Part shown: positions 34,046 to 41,939 of the stretch, piece after piece | Layout of the letters: the number at the start of each line of letters is the position of its first letter | Position numbering within the stretch: the first letter of the stretch is position 1 | Assembly (NCBI RefSeq): GCF_018130545.1 | Contig: NZ_JAFCKF010000005.1 | Span: 434,001-498,000 of the forward strand | Length of the DNA stretch: 64,000 nucleotides | Direction: 5' to 3' | Origin: Bradyrhizobium tropiciagri | GTDB lineage: Bacteria > Pseudomonadota > Alphaproteobacteria > Rhizobiales > Xanthobacteraceae | Position numbers and translations under genes: made by a program | The notes under the pieces: model-generated | Told to the model about the DNA's origin: nothing | The model's database searches: none | What the model saw: the letters and a program-made list of their open reading frames with translations, nothing else

Positions 34046-34963
34046 TCAATGACGCGCCACTCTCGCGTCGTCAACCGCCACGCTCGCCTGCGCGATCTGC
34101 CTGGCGAGATGGGCGACGCGCTCGATGGCGACCGCATCGGGGGAAGCGAGCCAGCTCGCGGTGAAGGTGAGCGGTGGCAGCTTGAGATCGGTGTCGAGCA
34201 GTTGCAGCCGGCCGTCGGCCAGTTCGTTCTCGACGATCGCCGACGGGATCACCGCAATGCCAAGGCCTTCATTGGCCATGTGGATCACGGTCGCGAGCGA
34301 GGTCGAGGCGTGCAGCCGGATCGGCGGCAGATCGGGGGCGTTGAACAATGCGCGGACGGTCTCGTAGGGCTGGGTCTTGCGCGGAAAGGTGATGATCGGA
34401 AACCGTGCCAGATCCTGCCGCGCCACCGGGCCGTCGCAGAGGCCGAGCGCCGGGCTCGCCAGGAACCCGATCGGGTAATCGCACAGCACATGGTTGTGGG
34501 CGCCGGACGCCGAGATCGGTCCGAGCACGAAGGCGAGTTCGATCTCCTGCGCCAGCAACCGTTGCGTCAGATTGGGCGTGATGTCGACCTCGATCTCGAG
34601 CGACAGGTTCGGGTAGATCTCGTTGACGCTCTTGACCAGCCGCGGCAGCCAGGTGTGCACGATGGTCTCCGCGACACCGAGCCGCAGCGCGCCGCGCATC
34701 GCCGAGCGGTCGCCGACCTCCGCCATCATCTCCGAGCGCAGACCGATCAGCTTCTCGGCATAGACCATCATCAGCCGCCCACTCGGCGTCGGCGAGGCCA
34801 CCCGGTGATCCCGGTTCAACAGCTTGACGCCCATCTCGCGCTCAAGCTGGGCAATACGCTGGGAGATCGCCGGCTGGGTGGTGTTGAGCCGCTGGGCGGC
34901 GCCGCGGAAGCTGCCGAGCTTGACGACCCAGAGGAAGGTTTCGATCGAGCGGAAGTCCGTCAT
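34046..34963 (-). CDS. LysR-family transcriptional regulator
   Basis: This 305-residue LTTR has the N-terminal helix-turn-helix at residues 3-62 (FLWVVKLGSFRGAAQRLNTT then QPAISQRIAQLEREMG). The periplasmic-binding-protein-like effector domain runs from about 90 to 295 (RLGVAETIVHTWLPRLV and HASTSLATVIHMANEGLGIAVIPS). It is divergent from the DUF1445 gene with a perfect 8-7-8 palindrome between them, the usual layout for autoregulation and activation of the divergent gene. The M20/dehydrogenase genes downstream may belong to the same regulon. Confidence 0.92.
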   Translation of the reverse strand: MTDFRSIETFLWVVKLGSFRGAAQRLNTTQPAISQRIAQLEREMGVKLLNRDHRVASPTPSGRLMMVYAEKLIGLRSEMMAEVGDRSAMRGALRLGVAETIVHTWLPRLVKSVNEIYPNLSLEIEVDITPNLTQRLLAQEIELAFVLGPISASGAHNHVLCDYPIGFLASPALGLCDGPVARQDLARFPIITFPRKTQPYETVRALFNAPDLPPIRLHASTSLATVIHMANEGLGIAVIPSAIVENELADGRLQLLDTDLKLPPLTFTASWLASPDAVAIERVAHLARQIAQASVAVDDARVARH

Positions 34964-34979
34964 TGGAAGTATTTTCCGG

Positions 34980-35002
34980 ATCGATAAATCTGTGTTATCG
35001 AT
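34980..35002. promoter_or_regulatory. LysR-type binding site in the lysR/DUF1445 gap
   Basis: ATCGATAA and TTATCGAT form a perfect 8-bp inverted repeat separated by 7 bases. It contains the classic LTTR pattern T-N11-A (34985-34997). The site is 16 bases upstream of the LysR start and about 80 bases upstream of the DUF1445 start, where an LTTR recognition site is expected. Confidence 0.6.
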
Positions 35003-35083
35003 TTTGATTAGAAAGGACGATTAGACATTATATCACGCTTGGTGTTGGTTTGTCCTTGTCGAGATTATGGGCAGGAGAATCCC

Positions 35084-35902
35084 ATGACTGTTTTTGCGGC
35101 AGTGCAGCGATCTCAGGGAGAGTCAGTGCTGGCGAGCGTCGAAGCGCGGCGCGCCTGCCGCGACGGCGCGGCCTCGGTCACGACAGCCGGTCTCGCCAAC
35201 GGCTTCGTCCAGGGCAATCTCGCGATCCTGCCGGAGAAACTCGCCGGCGCCTTCCACCGCTTCTGCCAACTCAATCCGAAGCCGTGCCCGATCATCGGCA
35301 TGTCCGACGTCGGCGATCCCCGAATTCCGTCGCTCGGCCTCGACCTCGACATCCGCACCGATGTCCCGCGCTACCGGGTCTGGCGCGACGGCGAGGTGGC
35401 CGACGAGCCGACCGACATCACCAAATACTGGCGCGACGACCTCGTCACCTTCGTGCTGGGCTGCTCCTATTCGTTCGAGGAGGCGCTGCTCGATGAGGGG
35501 CTGCCGATCCGTCACATCGAACGCAATCTGCGTGTGCCGATGTACCGGACCAACATCGCCTGTCAGCCGTCGGGGCCGTTCGCGGGACCGATGGTGGTGT
35601 CGATGCGCCCGTTCAAGCCGGCGGACGCGATCCGCGCGGTGCAGATCACCTCGCGCTTTCCGTCGGTGCACGGCGCGCCGGTCCATCTCGGCCATCCGCA
35701 TGCAATCGGCATCAAGGACATCGCAAAGCCCGATTACGGCGACGCGGTGCCGGTCGCCGATGACGAAATCCCGGTGTTCTGGGCCTGTGGCGTGACGCCG
35801 CAATCGGTGATCGCAAGTGCGAAGCTGCCGTTTGCGATCACGCATTCGCCGGGCCTGATGCTGGTGACCGATCTCAGGAACAAGCAGCTTGCTGTGCTTT
35901 GA
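35084..35902 (+). CDS. DUF1445 / YcsI-family protein (D-glutamate cyclase-like, putative hydro-lyase)
   Basis: This 272-residue protein matches the DUF1445 family. It has an N-terminal [20 protein letters not shown], the central [21 protein letters not shown], and near the end a conserved [29 protein letters not shown] motif. The mammalian relative converts D-glutamate to 5-oxo-D-proline. Bacterial members are called putative hydro-lyases and their substrates are largely unproven. Start ATG 35084 follows GCAGGAG; an upstream ATG at 35039 has no such site. It is likely controlled by the divergent LysR, and the ABC transporter begins 84 bases after it. Confidence 0.85.
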   Translation: MTVFAAVQRSQGESVLASVEARRACRDGAASVTTAGLANGFVQGNLAILPEKLAGAFHRFCQLNPKPCPIIGMSDVGDPRIPSLGLDLDIRTDVPRYRVWRDGEVADEPTDITKYWRDDLVTFVLGCSYSFEEALLDEGLPIRHIERNLRVPMYRTNIACQPSGPFAGPMVVSMRPFKPADAIRAVQITSRFPSVHGAPVHLGHPHAIGIKDIAKPDYGDAVPVADDEIPVFWACGVTPQSVIASAKLPFAITHSPGLMLVTDLRNKQLAVL

Positions 35903-35986
35903 ATAGGCAATTCGTGCAATTCATTGAGGCTTTACTGCGCGCTACAAGCATCACATCGATAACTGGCTGACCAAGGGGAAATTTCG

Positions 35987-37228
35987 ATGACGATCTCTCG
36001 CCGTAACGTATTGCTTGGCGCCTCCGCCGCCGCGCTCGTGCCGATGATGGCCCGCGCGCAAACCTCCGAAGTGGTGATTGGCGTGCTCTACCCGTTTTCG
36101 GGTGCCAGTGCCCAGATGGGCGTCGACGCGCAGAAGGCCTACGAGACCGCGCTCGACATCATCAACAAGAAGTACGATTTCGATCTGCCGCTCGCCAAGG
36201 ATGAGGGATTGCCGGGGCTCGGCGGCGCAAAGATTCGTCTTGTCTATGCCGACCACCAGGGCGACCCGCAGAAGGGCCGTGCGGAGGCCGAACGCCTGAT
36301 CACCCAGGAGAAGGTCTGCGCGATCGTCGGCACCTATCAGAGCGCGGTCGCGGTCACGGTGAGCCAGACCTGCGAGCGCTACCAGATCCCGTTCCTTTCG
36401 GCCGACAACTCGTCGCCGAGCCTGCACACCCGCGGTCTGAAATTCTTCTTCCGCGCGGCACCCCACGACGAAATGTTCTCGAAGGGCATGTTCGACTTCT
36501 TCGATGCCATGAAGAAGAAGGGTACCAAGATCGACACGCTGGCGCTGTTCCACGAAGACACCATCTTCGGAACGGACTCTGCGAACGCCCAGACCAAGCT
36601 GGCCAAGGAGCGCGGCTACAAGATCGTCGCCGACATCAAGTACCGCGCCAACTCGCCGTCGCTGTCGGCCGAAGTTCAGCAGCTCAAGGCTGCCAATGCC
36701 GACGTCCTGATGCCCTCGAGCTACACCACCGACGGCATCCTGCTGATCAAGACCATGTCCGAACTCGGCTACAAGCCGAGCGCCATCGTCGCACAGGCGG
36801 CCGGCTTCTCCGAGAAGGCGCTGTATGACGCGGTCGGCGACAAGCTCAACGGCGTGATCACCCGCGGCAGCTTTTCGCTCGATCTCGCAGCCAAGCGGCC
36901 GATGGTCGGCAAGATCAACGACATGTTCAAGGAAAAGTCGGGCAAGGACCTGAACGACAACACGTCGCGCGAGTTCATGGCACTGATCGTGATTGCGGAT
37001 GCGATCAATCGCGCCAAGTCGACCGACGGCGAAAAGATCCGGGAAGCGCTCACCAAGACCGATATTCCGGCCGAGCAGACCATCATGCCGTGGAAGCGCG
37101 TCAAGTTCGACGAGACGGGCCAGAACAACGACGCCGATCCTGTGCTGCTGCAATATATCGGCGGCAAGTTCGTCACCGTGTTCCCGGCGCAGGCTGCGGT
37201 CGCCGAAGCCGTGTGGCCGATGAAGTGA
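35987..37228 (+). CDS. ABC transporter solute-binding protein (branched-chain amino acid type)
   Basis: This 413-residue periplasmic protein has a twin-arginine-like signal (SRRNVLLGASAAALVPMMARA, cleavage about 24/25). A type I periplasmic binding fold of the LivJ/AmiC class follows (VVIGVLYPFSGASAQMGVDAQKA, later VCAIVGTYQSAVAVTVSQ). Ligands of this family range from branched amino acids to amides, aromatic acids and short carboxylates, so the substrate is open. ATG 35987 is preceded by AGGGGAAA. It is the first gene of a five-gene transporter operon. Confidence 0.9.
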   Translation: MTISRRNVLLGASAAALVPMMARAQTSEVVIGVLYPFSGASAQMGVDAQKAYETALDIINKKYDFDLPLAKDEGLPGLGGAKIRLVYADHQGDPQKGRAEAERLITQEKVCAIVGTYQSAVAVTVSQTCERYQIPFLSADNSSPSLHTRGLKFFFRAAPHDEMFSKGMFDFFDAMKKKGTKIDTLALFHEDTIFGTDSANAQTKLAKERGYKIVADIKYRANSPSLSAEVQQLKAANADVLMPSSYTTDGILLIKTMSELGYKPSAIVAQAAGFSEKALYDAVGDKLNGVITRGSFSLDLAAKRPMVGKINDMFKEKSGKDLNDNTSREFMALIVIADAINRAKSTDGEKIREALTKTDIPAEQTIMPWKRVKFDETGQNNDADPVLLQYIGGKFVTVFPAQAAVAEAVWPMK

Positions 37229-37259
37229 CGGTCGCGCGCGGGGGCGGGGGCAACACGCT

Positions 37260-38138
37260 GTGACAGCCGATACCATCATCCAGAGTCTGGCGAGCGGCCT
37301 TTTGATGGGGCTGCTCTACGGACTGATCGCCGCAGGCCTCGCATTGATCTTCGGATTGATGGACGTCGTGAATTTCGCGCACGGCGAGTTCCTGATGATC
37401 GCGATGTACGCGACCTTCTTCCTGTTCGCGTTCTTCGCGATCGATCCCTTGCTCGCGGCGCCGTTGGTCGCCGCCGCATTGTTCGTGTTCGGCGCGGTGG
37501 TCTATCTGTTGATCGTCCGCTTCGCGATGCGTGCCAAGGCCAATGCCGGCATGGTGCAGATCTTCTCGACCTTCGGCCTTGCGATCGTGATGCGGGGCCT
37601 CGCCCAGTTCTTCTTCACGCCCGACTATCGCAGCGTCACCAACTCCTGGGTCGGCGGCAAGACGATCTCGATCGCCGGCATCTACCTGCCGGAGCCGCAG
37701 CTGATCGGCGCCCTTGTCGCGATCGTGGCGTTCGTCGCGCTGTATTTCTTCATCAATCGCACCGATTTCGGGCGTGCGCTGGAGGCGACGCGCGAGGACG
37801 CCGGCGCGGTCGCCCTGGTCGGCATCGACAAGAACCGGGTGTTCGCGCTCGGCTGGGGCCTCGGTGCTGCGCTGGTCGGCCTCGCCGGTGCCATCATGGC
37901 GATCTTCTTCTACGTCTATCCCGATGTCGGCGCGTCCTTTGCCCTGATCGCCTACGTCACCGTGGCGCTCGGCGGCTTCGGCAGCGTGTTCGGTGCCTTT
38001 GCCGCCGGCATCCTGGTCGGCCTGGTCGAAGCGACCACCGCGCTGATCCTGCCGCCGTCGCTGAAATCGGTCGGCATTTATGCCGTCTATCTCCTGGTCG
38101 TCTTCATCCGCCCGCGTGGCCTGTTCGGATCGATGTGA
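37260..38138 (+). CDS. Branched-chain amino acid type ABC permease (LivH-like)
   Basis: This 292-residue permease has about eight membrane segments and the LivH signature LMGLLYGLIAAGLALIFGLMDVVNFAHGEF in its first 40 residues. The cytoplasmic loop GRALEATREDAGAVALVGID follows, then ALGGFGSVFGAFAAGILVGLVE. It forms the membrane channel with the LivM-like partner. The start is GTG 37260 behind a G-rich site. Its stop overlaps the ATG of the next gene (TGATG), a sign of coupled translation. Confidence 0.92.
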   Translation: MTADTIIQSLASGLLMGLLYGLIAAGLALIFGLMDVVNFAHGEFLMIAMYATFFLFAFFAIDPLLAAPLVAAALFVFGAVVYLLIVRFAMRAKANAGMVQIFSTFGLAIVMRGLAQFFFTPDYRSVTNSWVGGKTISIAGIYLPEPQLIGALVAIVAFVALYFFINRTDFGRALEATREDAGAVALVGIDKNRVFALGWGLGAALVGLAGAIMAIFFYVYPDVGASFALIAYVTVALGGFGSVFGAFAAGILVGLVEATTALILPPSLKSVGIYAVYLLVVFIRPRGLFGSM

Positions 38139-39115
38139 TGGACACCCAGTTCGCCCAACGCCGCAGGCGTGACCTGATCGTAGCGCTTTGCCTTGCGGTG
38201 ATCGCCGCGCTGGCGCCGCTGTTCGTCAAGGACGTCTACGTCCAGAACATCATGGTCTTGACCCTGATGTATGCGGCGCTGTCGCAGAGCTGGAACATCT
38301 TGTCCGGCTATTGCGGACAGATCTCGCTCGGCCATGCGCTCTATTTCGGGCTCGGCGCCTACACCACCGCGCTCCTGTTCACCAAGTTCGGCGTGCTGCC
38401 GTGGTTCGGCATGCTGGCGGGCGGGGCGATCTCCGCCGTGATCGCGATGGCGCTCGGCTATCTCTGCTTCCGCTTGCGCGGGCATTATTTCGTGATCGCG
38501 ACCATCGTGATCGCCGAGATCGCGCTGCTGCTGTTCCAGAACTGGGACTGGGCCGGTGCAGCCCTCGGCATCGATATCCCGATGCGCGGCGACAGCTGGC
38601 TCAAATTCCAGTTCGCCCGTTCGAAACTGCCCTACCTCTATTTCGCGCTGACGCTCGCCTGCATCGCCTGGCTCGTCACCTGGTGGCTGGAAGATTCCAA
38701 ATGGGGCTATTGGTGGCGCGCGGTGAAGGACAATCCCGACGCTGCCGAAAGCCTCGGCGTGGTGGTGTTCAATTCCAAGATGGGCGCCGCGGCGGTCTCC
38801 GCCTTCCTGGTCGCGATCGGCGGCAGCTTCTACGCCCAGTTCGTGTCCTACATCGATCCCGAAAGCGTGATGGGCTTCCAGTTCTCGCTGCTGATGGCGC
38901 TGCCCGCGGTGCTCGGCGGCATCGGTACGCTGTGGGGCCCGGCGCTCGGCGCCGTCATCCTGATCCCGCTGACCGAACTGACCCGCTCCTATGTCGGCGG
39001 TTCGGGGCGCGGCGTCGATCTGATCGTCTATGGCGCGCTGATCGTTGCGATCTCGCTGGCGCTGCCGAAAGGTCTCGTCAGTGTGTTCTCCTGGCGCAGG
39101 GGAGCCGCACGATGA
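38138..39115 (+). CDS. Branched-chain amino acid type ABC permease (LivM-like)
   Basis: This 325-residue permease has the LivM hallmarks: WNILSGYCGQISLGHALYFGLGAYT (about 52-76), RLRGHYFVIATIVIAEI, and VKDNPDAAESLGVVVFNSKMGAAAVSAFLVAIGGSFYAQ. It pairs with the LivH-like subunit. The start is ATG 38138, sharing one base with the preceding stop; GTG 38135 just upstream is an alternative. Its stop overlaps the next ATG by four bases (ATGA). Confidence 0.92.
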   Translation: MDTQFAQRRRRDLIVALCLAVIAALAPLFVKDVYVQNIMVLTLMYAALSQSWNILSGYCGQISLGHALYFGLGAYTTALLFTKFGVLPWFGMLAGGAISAVIAMALGYLCFRLRGHYFVIATIVIAEIALLLFQNWDWAGAALGIDIPMRGDSWLKFQFARSKLPYLYFALTLACIAWLVTWWLEDSKWGYWWRAVKDNPDAAESLGVVVFNSKMGAAAVSAFLVAIGGSFYAQFVSYIDPESVMGFQFSLLMALPAVLGGIGTLWGPALGAVILIPLTELTRSYVGGSGRGVDLIVYGALIVAISLALPKGLVSVFSWRRGAAR

Positions 39116-39843
39116 GCCCGCTGCTGGAAACCAGGGGCGTCTGGCAGCGCTTCGGCGGCCTCGTCGCCAACAGCGATGTCTCGATCTCGGTCGGGCGCGG
39201 CGAGATCGTCGGCCTGATCGGTCCGAACGGCGCCGGCAAGTCGACGCTGTTCAACCTGATCGCGGGCGTGCTGCCGCCGACCCAGGGCTCGATCATGTTC
39301 GACGGCGAGGACGTCACCCGGCTGCCGGCGGCGGAACGCTGCCAGCGCGGCGTCGGGCGCACCTTCCAGGTGGTCAAGAGTTTCGAGACCATGACCGTGA
39401 TCGACAATGTCATCGTCGGCGCGTTGATCCGCAACACCAAGATGCGCATCGCGCGGCAGAAGGCTTACGAGGTGCTGGAGTTCTGCGGCCTAGCCGCGCG
39501 TGCCGACAAGCTCGCCGCCGACCTTGTGCCATCGGAGAAGCGCCGGCTCGAGGTCGCGCGTGCGCTGGCGACGGAGCCCAAGCTGCTGCTGCTCGACGAG
39601 GTGCTCACCGGTCTGACGCCGGTCGAGGCCCAGACCGGTGTCGAGCTGGTGCGCAAGGTCCGCGCCACCGGCGTCACCGTGCTGATGGTCGAGCATGTGA
39701 TGGAAATCGTGATGCCGCTGGTCGACCGCGCCATCGTGCTCAATCTCGGCAAGGTGCTGGTCGAGGGCAAGCCGACCGAGGTCGTCCGCAATCCGGAAGT
39801 CATTTCTGCCTATCTCGGGGATCGTCATGCTGTCGGTGCGTGA
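39112..39843 (+). CDS. Branched-chain amino acid type ABC ATPase (LivG-like), unusual signature motif
   Basis: This 243-residue ATPase has Walker A GPNGAGKSTLFNLI, a Q-loop in GRTFQVVKSFETM, and Walker B LLLLDEVLTGL with the following VEHVME switch His. The ABC signature before RRLEVARAL reads LVPSEK instead of LSGGQ or LSYGQ, and Walker B is DEVLTGL where DEPAAGL is common. Relatives in other proteobacteria also depart from the consensus here, so it is probably functional. It overlaps the next ATPase gene by 17 bases. Confidence 0.9.
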   Translation: MSPLLETRGVWQRFGGLVANSDVSISVGRGEIVGLIGPNGAGKSTLFNLIAGVLPPTQGSIMFDGEDVTRLPAAERCQRGVGRTFQVVKSFETMTVIDNVIVGALIRNTKMRIARQKAYEVLEFCGLAARADKLAADLVPSEKRRLEVARALATEPKLLLLDEVLTGLTPVEAQTGVELVRKVRATGVTVLMVEHVMEIVMPLVDRAIVLNLGKVLVEGKPTEVVRNPEVISAYLGDRHAVGA

Positions 39844-40531
39844 AGTCACCACCGCCTATCAGGGCCTGGTCGCGATCTCCTCGGTGTCGATCGACGTCAC
39901 CAAGGGCGAGATCGTTTGCGTCGCCGGCGCCAACGGCGCCGGCAAGTCGACGCTGCTGAAATCGATCGCCGGCGCCGAACGGCCGCGCGCGGGCAGCGTC
40001 ACCTTCGACGGCAAGCGGATCGACGGCCAGCCGCAGCACGTCATCACCGCGGGCGGCATCGCCTTCGTGCCGGAAAACCGCCGGCTATTTCCGCGGCTCT
40101 CGGTGCGCGACAATCTGCGGCTCGGCAGTTACCTCTATCGCCGGCAATCCGACCGCGATGCGCCGCTCGATCTGGTGTTCAATCTGTTCCCGCGACTTGG
40201 CGAGCGGCTCGAGCAGCGCGCCGAGACCTTGTCCGGCGGCGAGCAGCAGATGCTTGCGATCGGCCGCGCGCTGATGACGCGGCCGCGCCTGTTGATGCTC
40301 GACGAGCCGTCGCAGGGCATCATGCCGAAGCTCGTCGACGAGATCTTCCAGGCCGTCAAACGCATCCGCGACGCCGGCATGACGGTCCTGATCGTCGAGC
40401 AGCGGATGGCCGAGTGCCTCGAGATCGCCGACCGCGCCTACATCCTGCAAACCGGCCGTGTGCTGATGCAGGGCACCGCCGCCGAGATCAGCGGCAATCC
40501 GGACGTGCGCAAGGCGTATCTGGGGCTGTAG
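39827..40531 (+). CDS. Branched-chain amino acid type ABC ATPase (LivF-like)
   Basis: This 234-residue ATPase has Walker A GANGAGKSTLLKSI, a canonical signature LSGGEQQMLAIGRAL, Walker B LLMLDEPSQGIMP and the LivF motif FVPENRRLFPRLSVRDNL. With the LivG-like subunit it forms the motor of the transporter encoded from 35987. Its signature is canonical while that of LivG is not, so the two ATP sites may be unequal. It is the last gene of the operon, followed by two dispersed repeats. Confidence 0.93.
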   Translation: MLSVREVTTAYQGLVAISSVSIDVTKGEIVCVAGANGAGKSTLLKSIAGAERPRAGSVTFDGKRIDGQPQHVITAGGIAFVPENRRLFPRLSVRDNLRLGSYLYRRQSDRDAPLDLVFNLFPRLGERLEQRAETLSGGEQQMLAIGRALMTRPRLLMLDEPSQGIMPKLVDEIFQAVKRIRDAGMTVLIVEQRMAECLEIADRAYILQTGRVLMQGTAAEISGNPDVRKAYLGL

Positions 40532-40560
40532 CGGTACGCGTTGTCTCCGCGGATACAGCT

Positions 40561-40662
40561 GTCATCCTGAGGTGCGAGCGAAGCGAGCCTCGAAGGATGA
40601 GCCACGTACTCCCGCGGCCATCCTTCGAGGCGCGCCGAAGGGGCGCGCACCTCAGGACGACG
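40561..40662. repeat. Inverted repeat, CTCGAAGGATGA family
   Basis: The left arm starts GTCATCCTGAGGTGCG and the right arm ends CGCACCTCAGGACGAC. The inner pair CCTCGAAGGATG and CATCCTTCGAGG surrounds a short GC-rich centre. It follows the LivF-like gene by 30 bases and shares CTCGAAGGATGAGCCACGTA exactly with the element at 55201-55330. Confidence 0.85.
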
Positions 40663-40691
40663 TCGGTGTGCGGGCCAGCGGCAACCAGCTT

Positions 40692-40760
40692 GTAGCCCGG
40701 ATGAGCGCAGCGGCATCCGGGGACGGTTGTCCTGCATATCGCTGCGCTCATGCGGGCTAC
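40692..40760. repeat. Inverted repeat, GTAGCCCGGATGAGC family
   Basis: GTAGCCCGGATGAGCGCAGCG is mirrored by CGCTGCGCTCATGCGGGCTAC with a 27-base centre. It lies directly downstream of the preceding repeat and 18 bases before the stop of the small periplasmic protein gene, so the two elements fill the convergent gap between LivF and that gene. Confidence 0.8.
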
Positions 40761-40778
40761 GAATGCAACCCACGCAGC

Positions 40779-41081
40779 CTACTTGCTCTGTTCCTTGCTC
40801 TCTTCGACCTTCTCGACCTTGGCGGCGAGGTCGGGCACGCGGGTGACGCGGTAGGTCGCGTTGCTGCAGGTCAGCGTCCAGGCCTCGTTGTCGGGCTTCG
40901 AGAGCTTGTCATCCCGCTCGGCCTTGAGCGGCTTGTCGCAGGCATAGCCCTGCGCGCGCAGTTGCACCGCCAGCAGGTCCTGCAAGCTCTGCTCGGCCCG
41001 TGCGGTCGATCCCGCGAGGTGACCGGCGAACAGAATGGCGAGCGCCAAGTTCGTGAACCTCATCATGACTGTCTTCCGCAT
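40779..41081 (-). CDS. Small exported protein of unknown function
   Basis: I do not recognise this 100-residue protein. It has a signal peptide (hydrophobic LALAILFAGHLAGSTARA, cleavage just before EQSLQD), so the mature part is about 70 residues in the periplasm. It has two cysteines (GYACDKP and LTCSNATY) that could form a disulfide, and a charged C-terminal tail (KVEKVEESKEQSK). GGAGG lies 6 bases before the ATG at 41081, while the ATG at 41087 abuts it, so I choose 41081. It follows OtnC by 18 bases on the same strand and may be co-transcribed by chance of position. Confidence 0.65.
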   Translation of the reverse strand: MRKTVMMRFTNLALAILFAGHLAGSTARAEQSLQDLLAVQLRAQGYACDKPLKAERDDKLSKPDNEAWTLTCSNATYRVTRVPDLAAKVEKVEESKEQSK

Positions 41082-41099
41082 ATCCATCCTCCGCTTGAT

Positions 41100-41756
41100 C
41101 TAGTGAGGGTGATCCGGCAGCACGAGCCCGAACGTTCTGGTCAGATCCGCCACTTGTTCGGGCGAGAGATAGCGCGGGTTCAGCCCGCGCAGCAGCAGAT
41201 AGAGTTTTGCGGTCTCCTCCAGCTCCTCGGTCGCGAACACCGCGGCTTCCAGCGTGTCGCCGGAGACCACAGGGCCGTGATTGGCGAGCAGCACCGATGA
41301 ATATTTGCCGGCGAGCCCTTTGATCGCATCGGCGACGGCGGGATCGCCGGGGCGATAGTACGGCACCAGGGCGGTCTGGCCGCACTTCATCACGTAATAG
41401 GCCGTCATCGGCGGCAGCGCGGCGCGCGGGTCGATCTCGGGCAGCATCGACAGCGCGACCGAATGGGTCGAGTGCAGGTGCACCACGGCGCCTGCGCTCG
41501 TGCGCGTCTGGTAGAGCGCGGTGTGCAGTGGCACTTCCTTGGTCGGGGCGTCACCGGAGAGGAGGCGGCCATTGCCGTCGAGCCGCGACATTTTCGCCGG
41601 ATCGAGGAAGCCGAGCGAGGCGTTGGTCGGCGTCACCAGCCAGCCGCCGTCGTCGAGCCGGACACTGATATTGCCTGAGGAGCCCGGCGTCAGCCCGCGC
41701 TCGAACAGCGAGCGGCCGAAACGGCAGATGTCCTCACGAAGCTTTGTTTCGCTCAT
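41100..41756 (-). CDS. otnC: 3-oxo-tetronate 4-phosphate decarboxylase OtnC
   Basis: This 218-residue class II aldolase-fold protein has the phosphate loop GLTPGSSGNISVR (about 22-34), metal ligands in VVHLHSTHSVAL and ANHGPVV, and Glu in APTKEVPLH. These are the OtnC/YgbL features. In the tetronate pathway OtnC decarboxylates 3-oxo-tetronate 4-phosphate to dihydroxyacetone phosphate. The other three enzymes (LtnD, OtnI, OtnK) are encoded divergently from 41940, so the assignment is well supported by context. I start at ATG 41756; the 183-base divergent gap holds the promoters. Confidence 0.9.
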   Translation of the reverse strand: MSETKLREDICRFGRSLFERGLTPGSSGNISVRLDDGGWLVTPTNASLGFLDPAKMSRLDGNGRLLSGDAPTKEVPLHTALYQTRTSAGAVVHLHSTHSVALSMLPEIDPRAALPPMTAYYVMKCGQTALVPYYRPGDPAVADAIKGLAGKYSSVLLANHGPVVSGDTLEAAVFATEELEETAKLYLLLRGLNPRYLSPEQVADLTRTFGLVLPDHPH

Positions 41757-41908
41757 CCGGTTTCGCCCACCTGATTTCGCCCACTTATTTTGCCTTGGCG
41801 CTATCCGTTTTCCGCTTTGTCTCATGCTTTGGCAGCGCGGCCAAGCCGTGATAGGCAAGCAGCAACGAGCATGATCGGCGAATTGCCAGCCGGTTTTCCG
41901 AAAATGCT

Positions 41909-41928
41909 CAAACAAGTAAAAATGTTTG
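41909..41928. promoter_or_regulatory. Palindrome in front of ltnD
   Basis: CAAACA and TGTTTG form a perfect inverted repeat with an 8-base A-rich centre, ending 11 bases before the ltnD start. It overlaps the likely ribosome and leader region, a repressor-like position. No regulator gene is found within the otn cluster. Confidence 0.4.
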
Positions 41929-41939
41929 GGGATCGCCGC

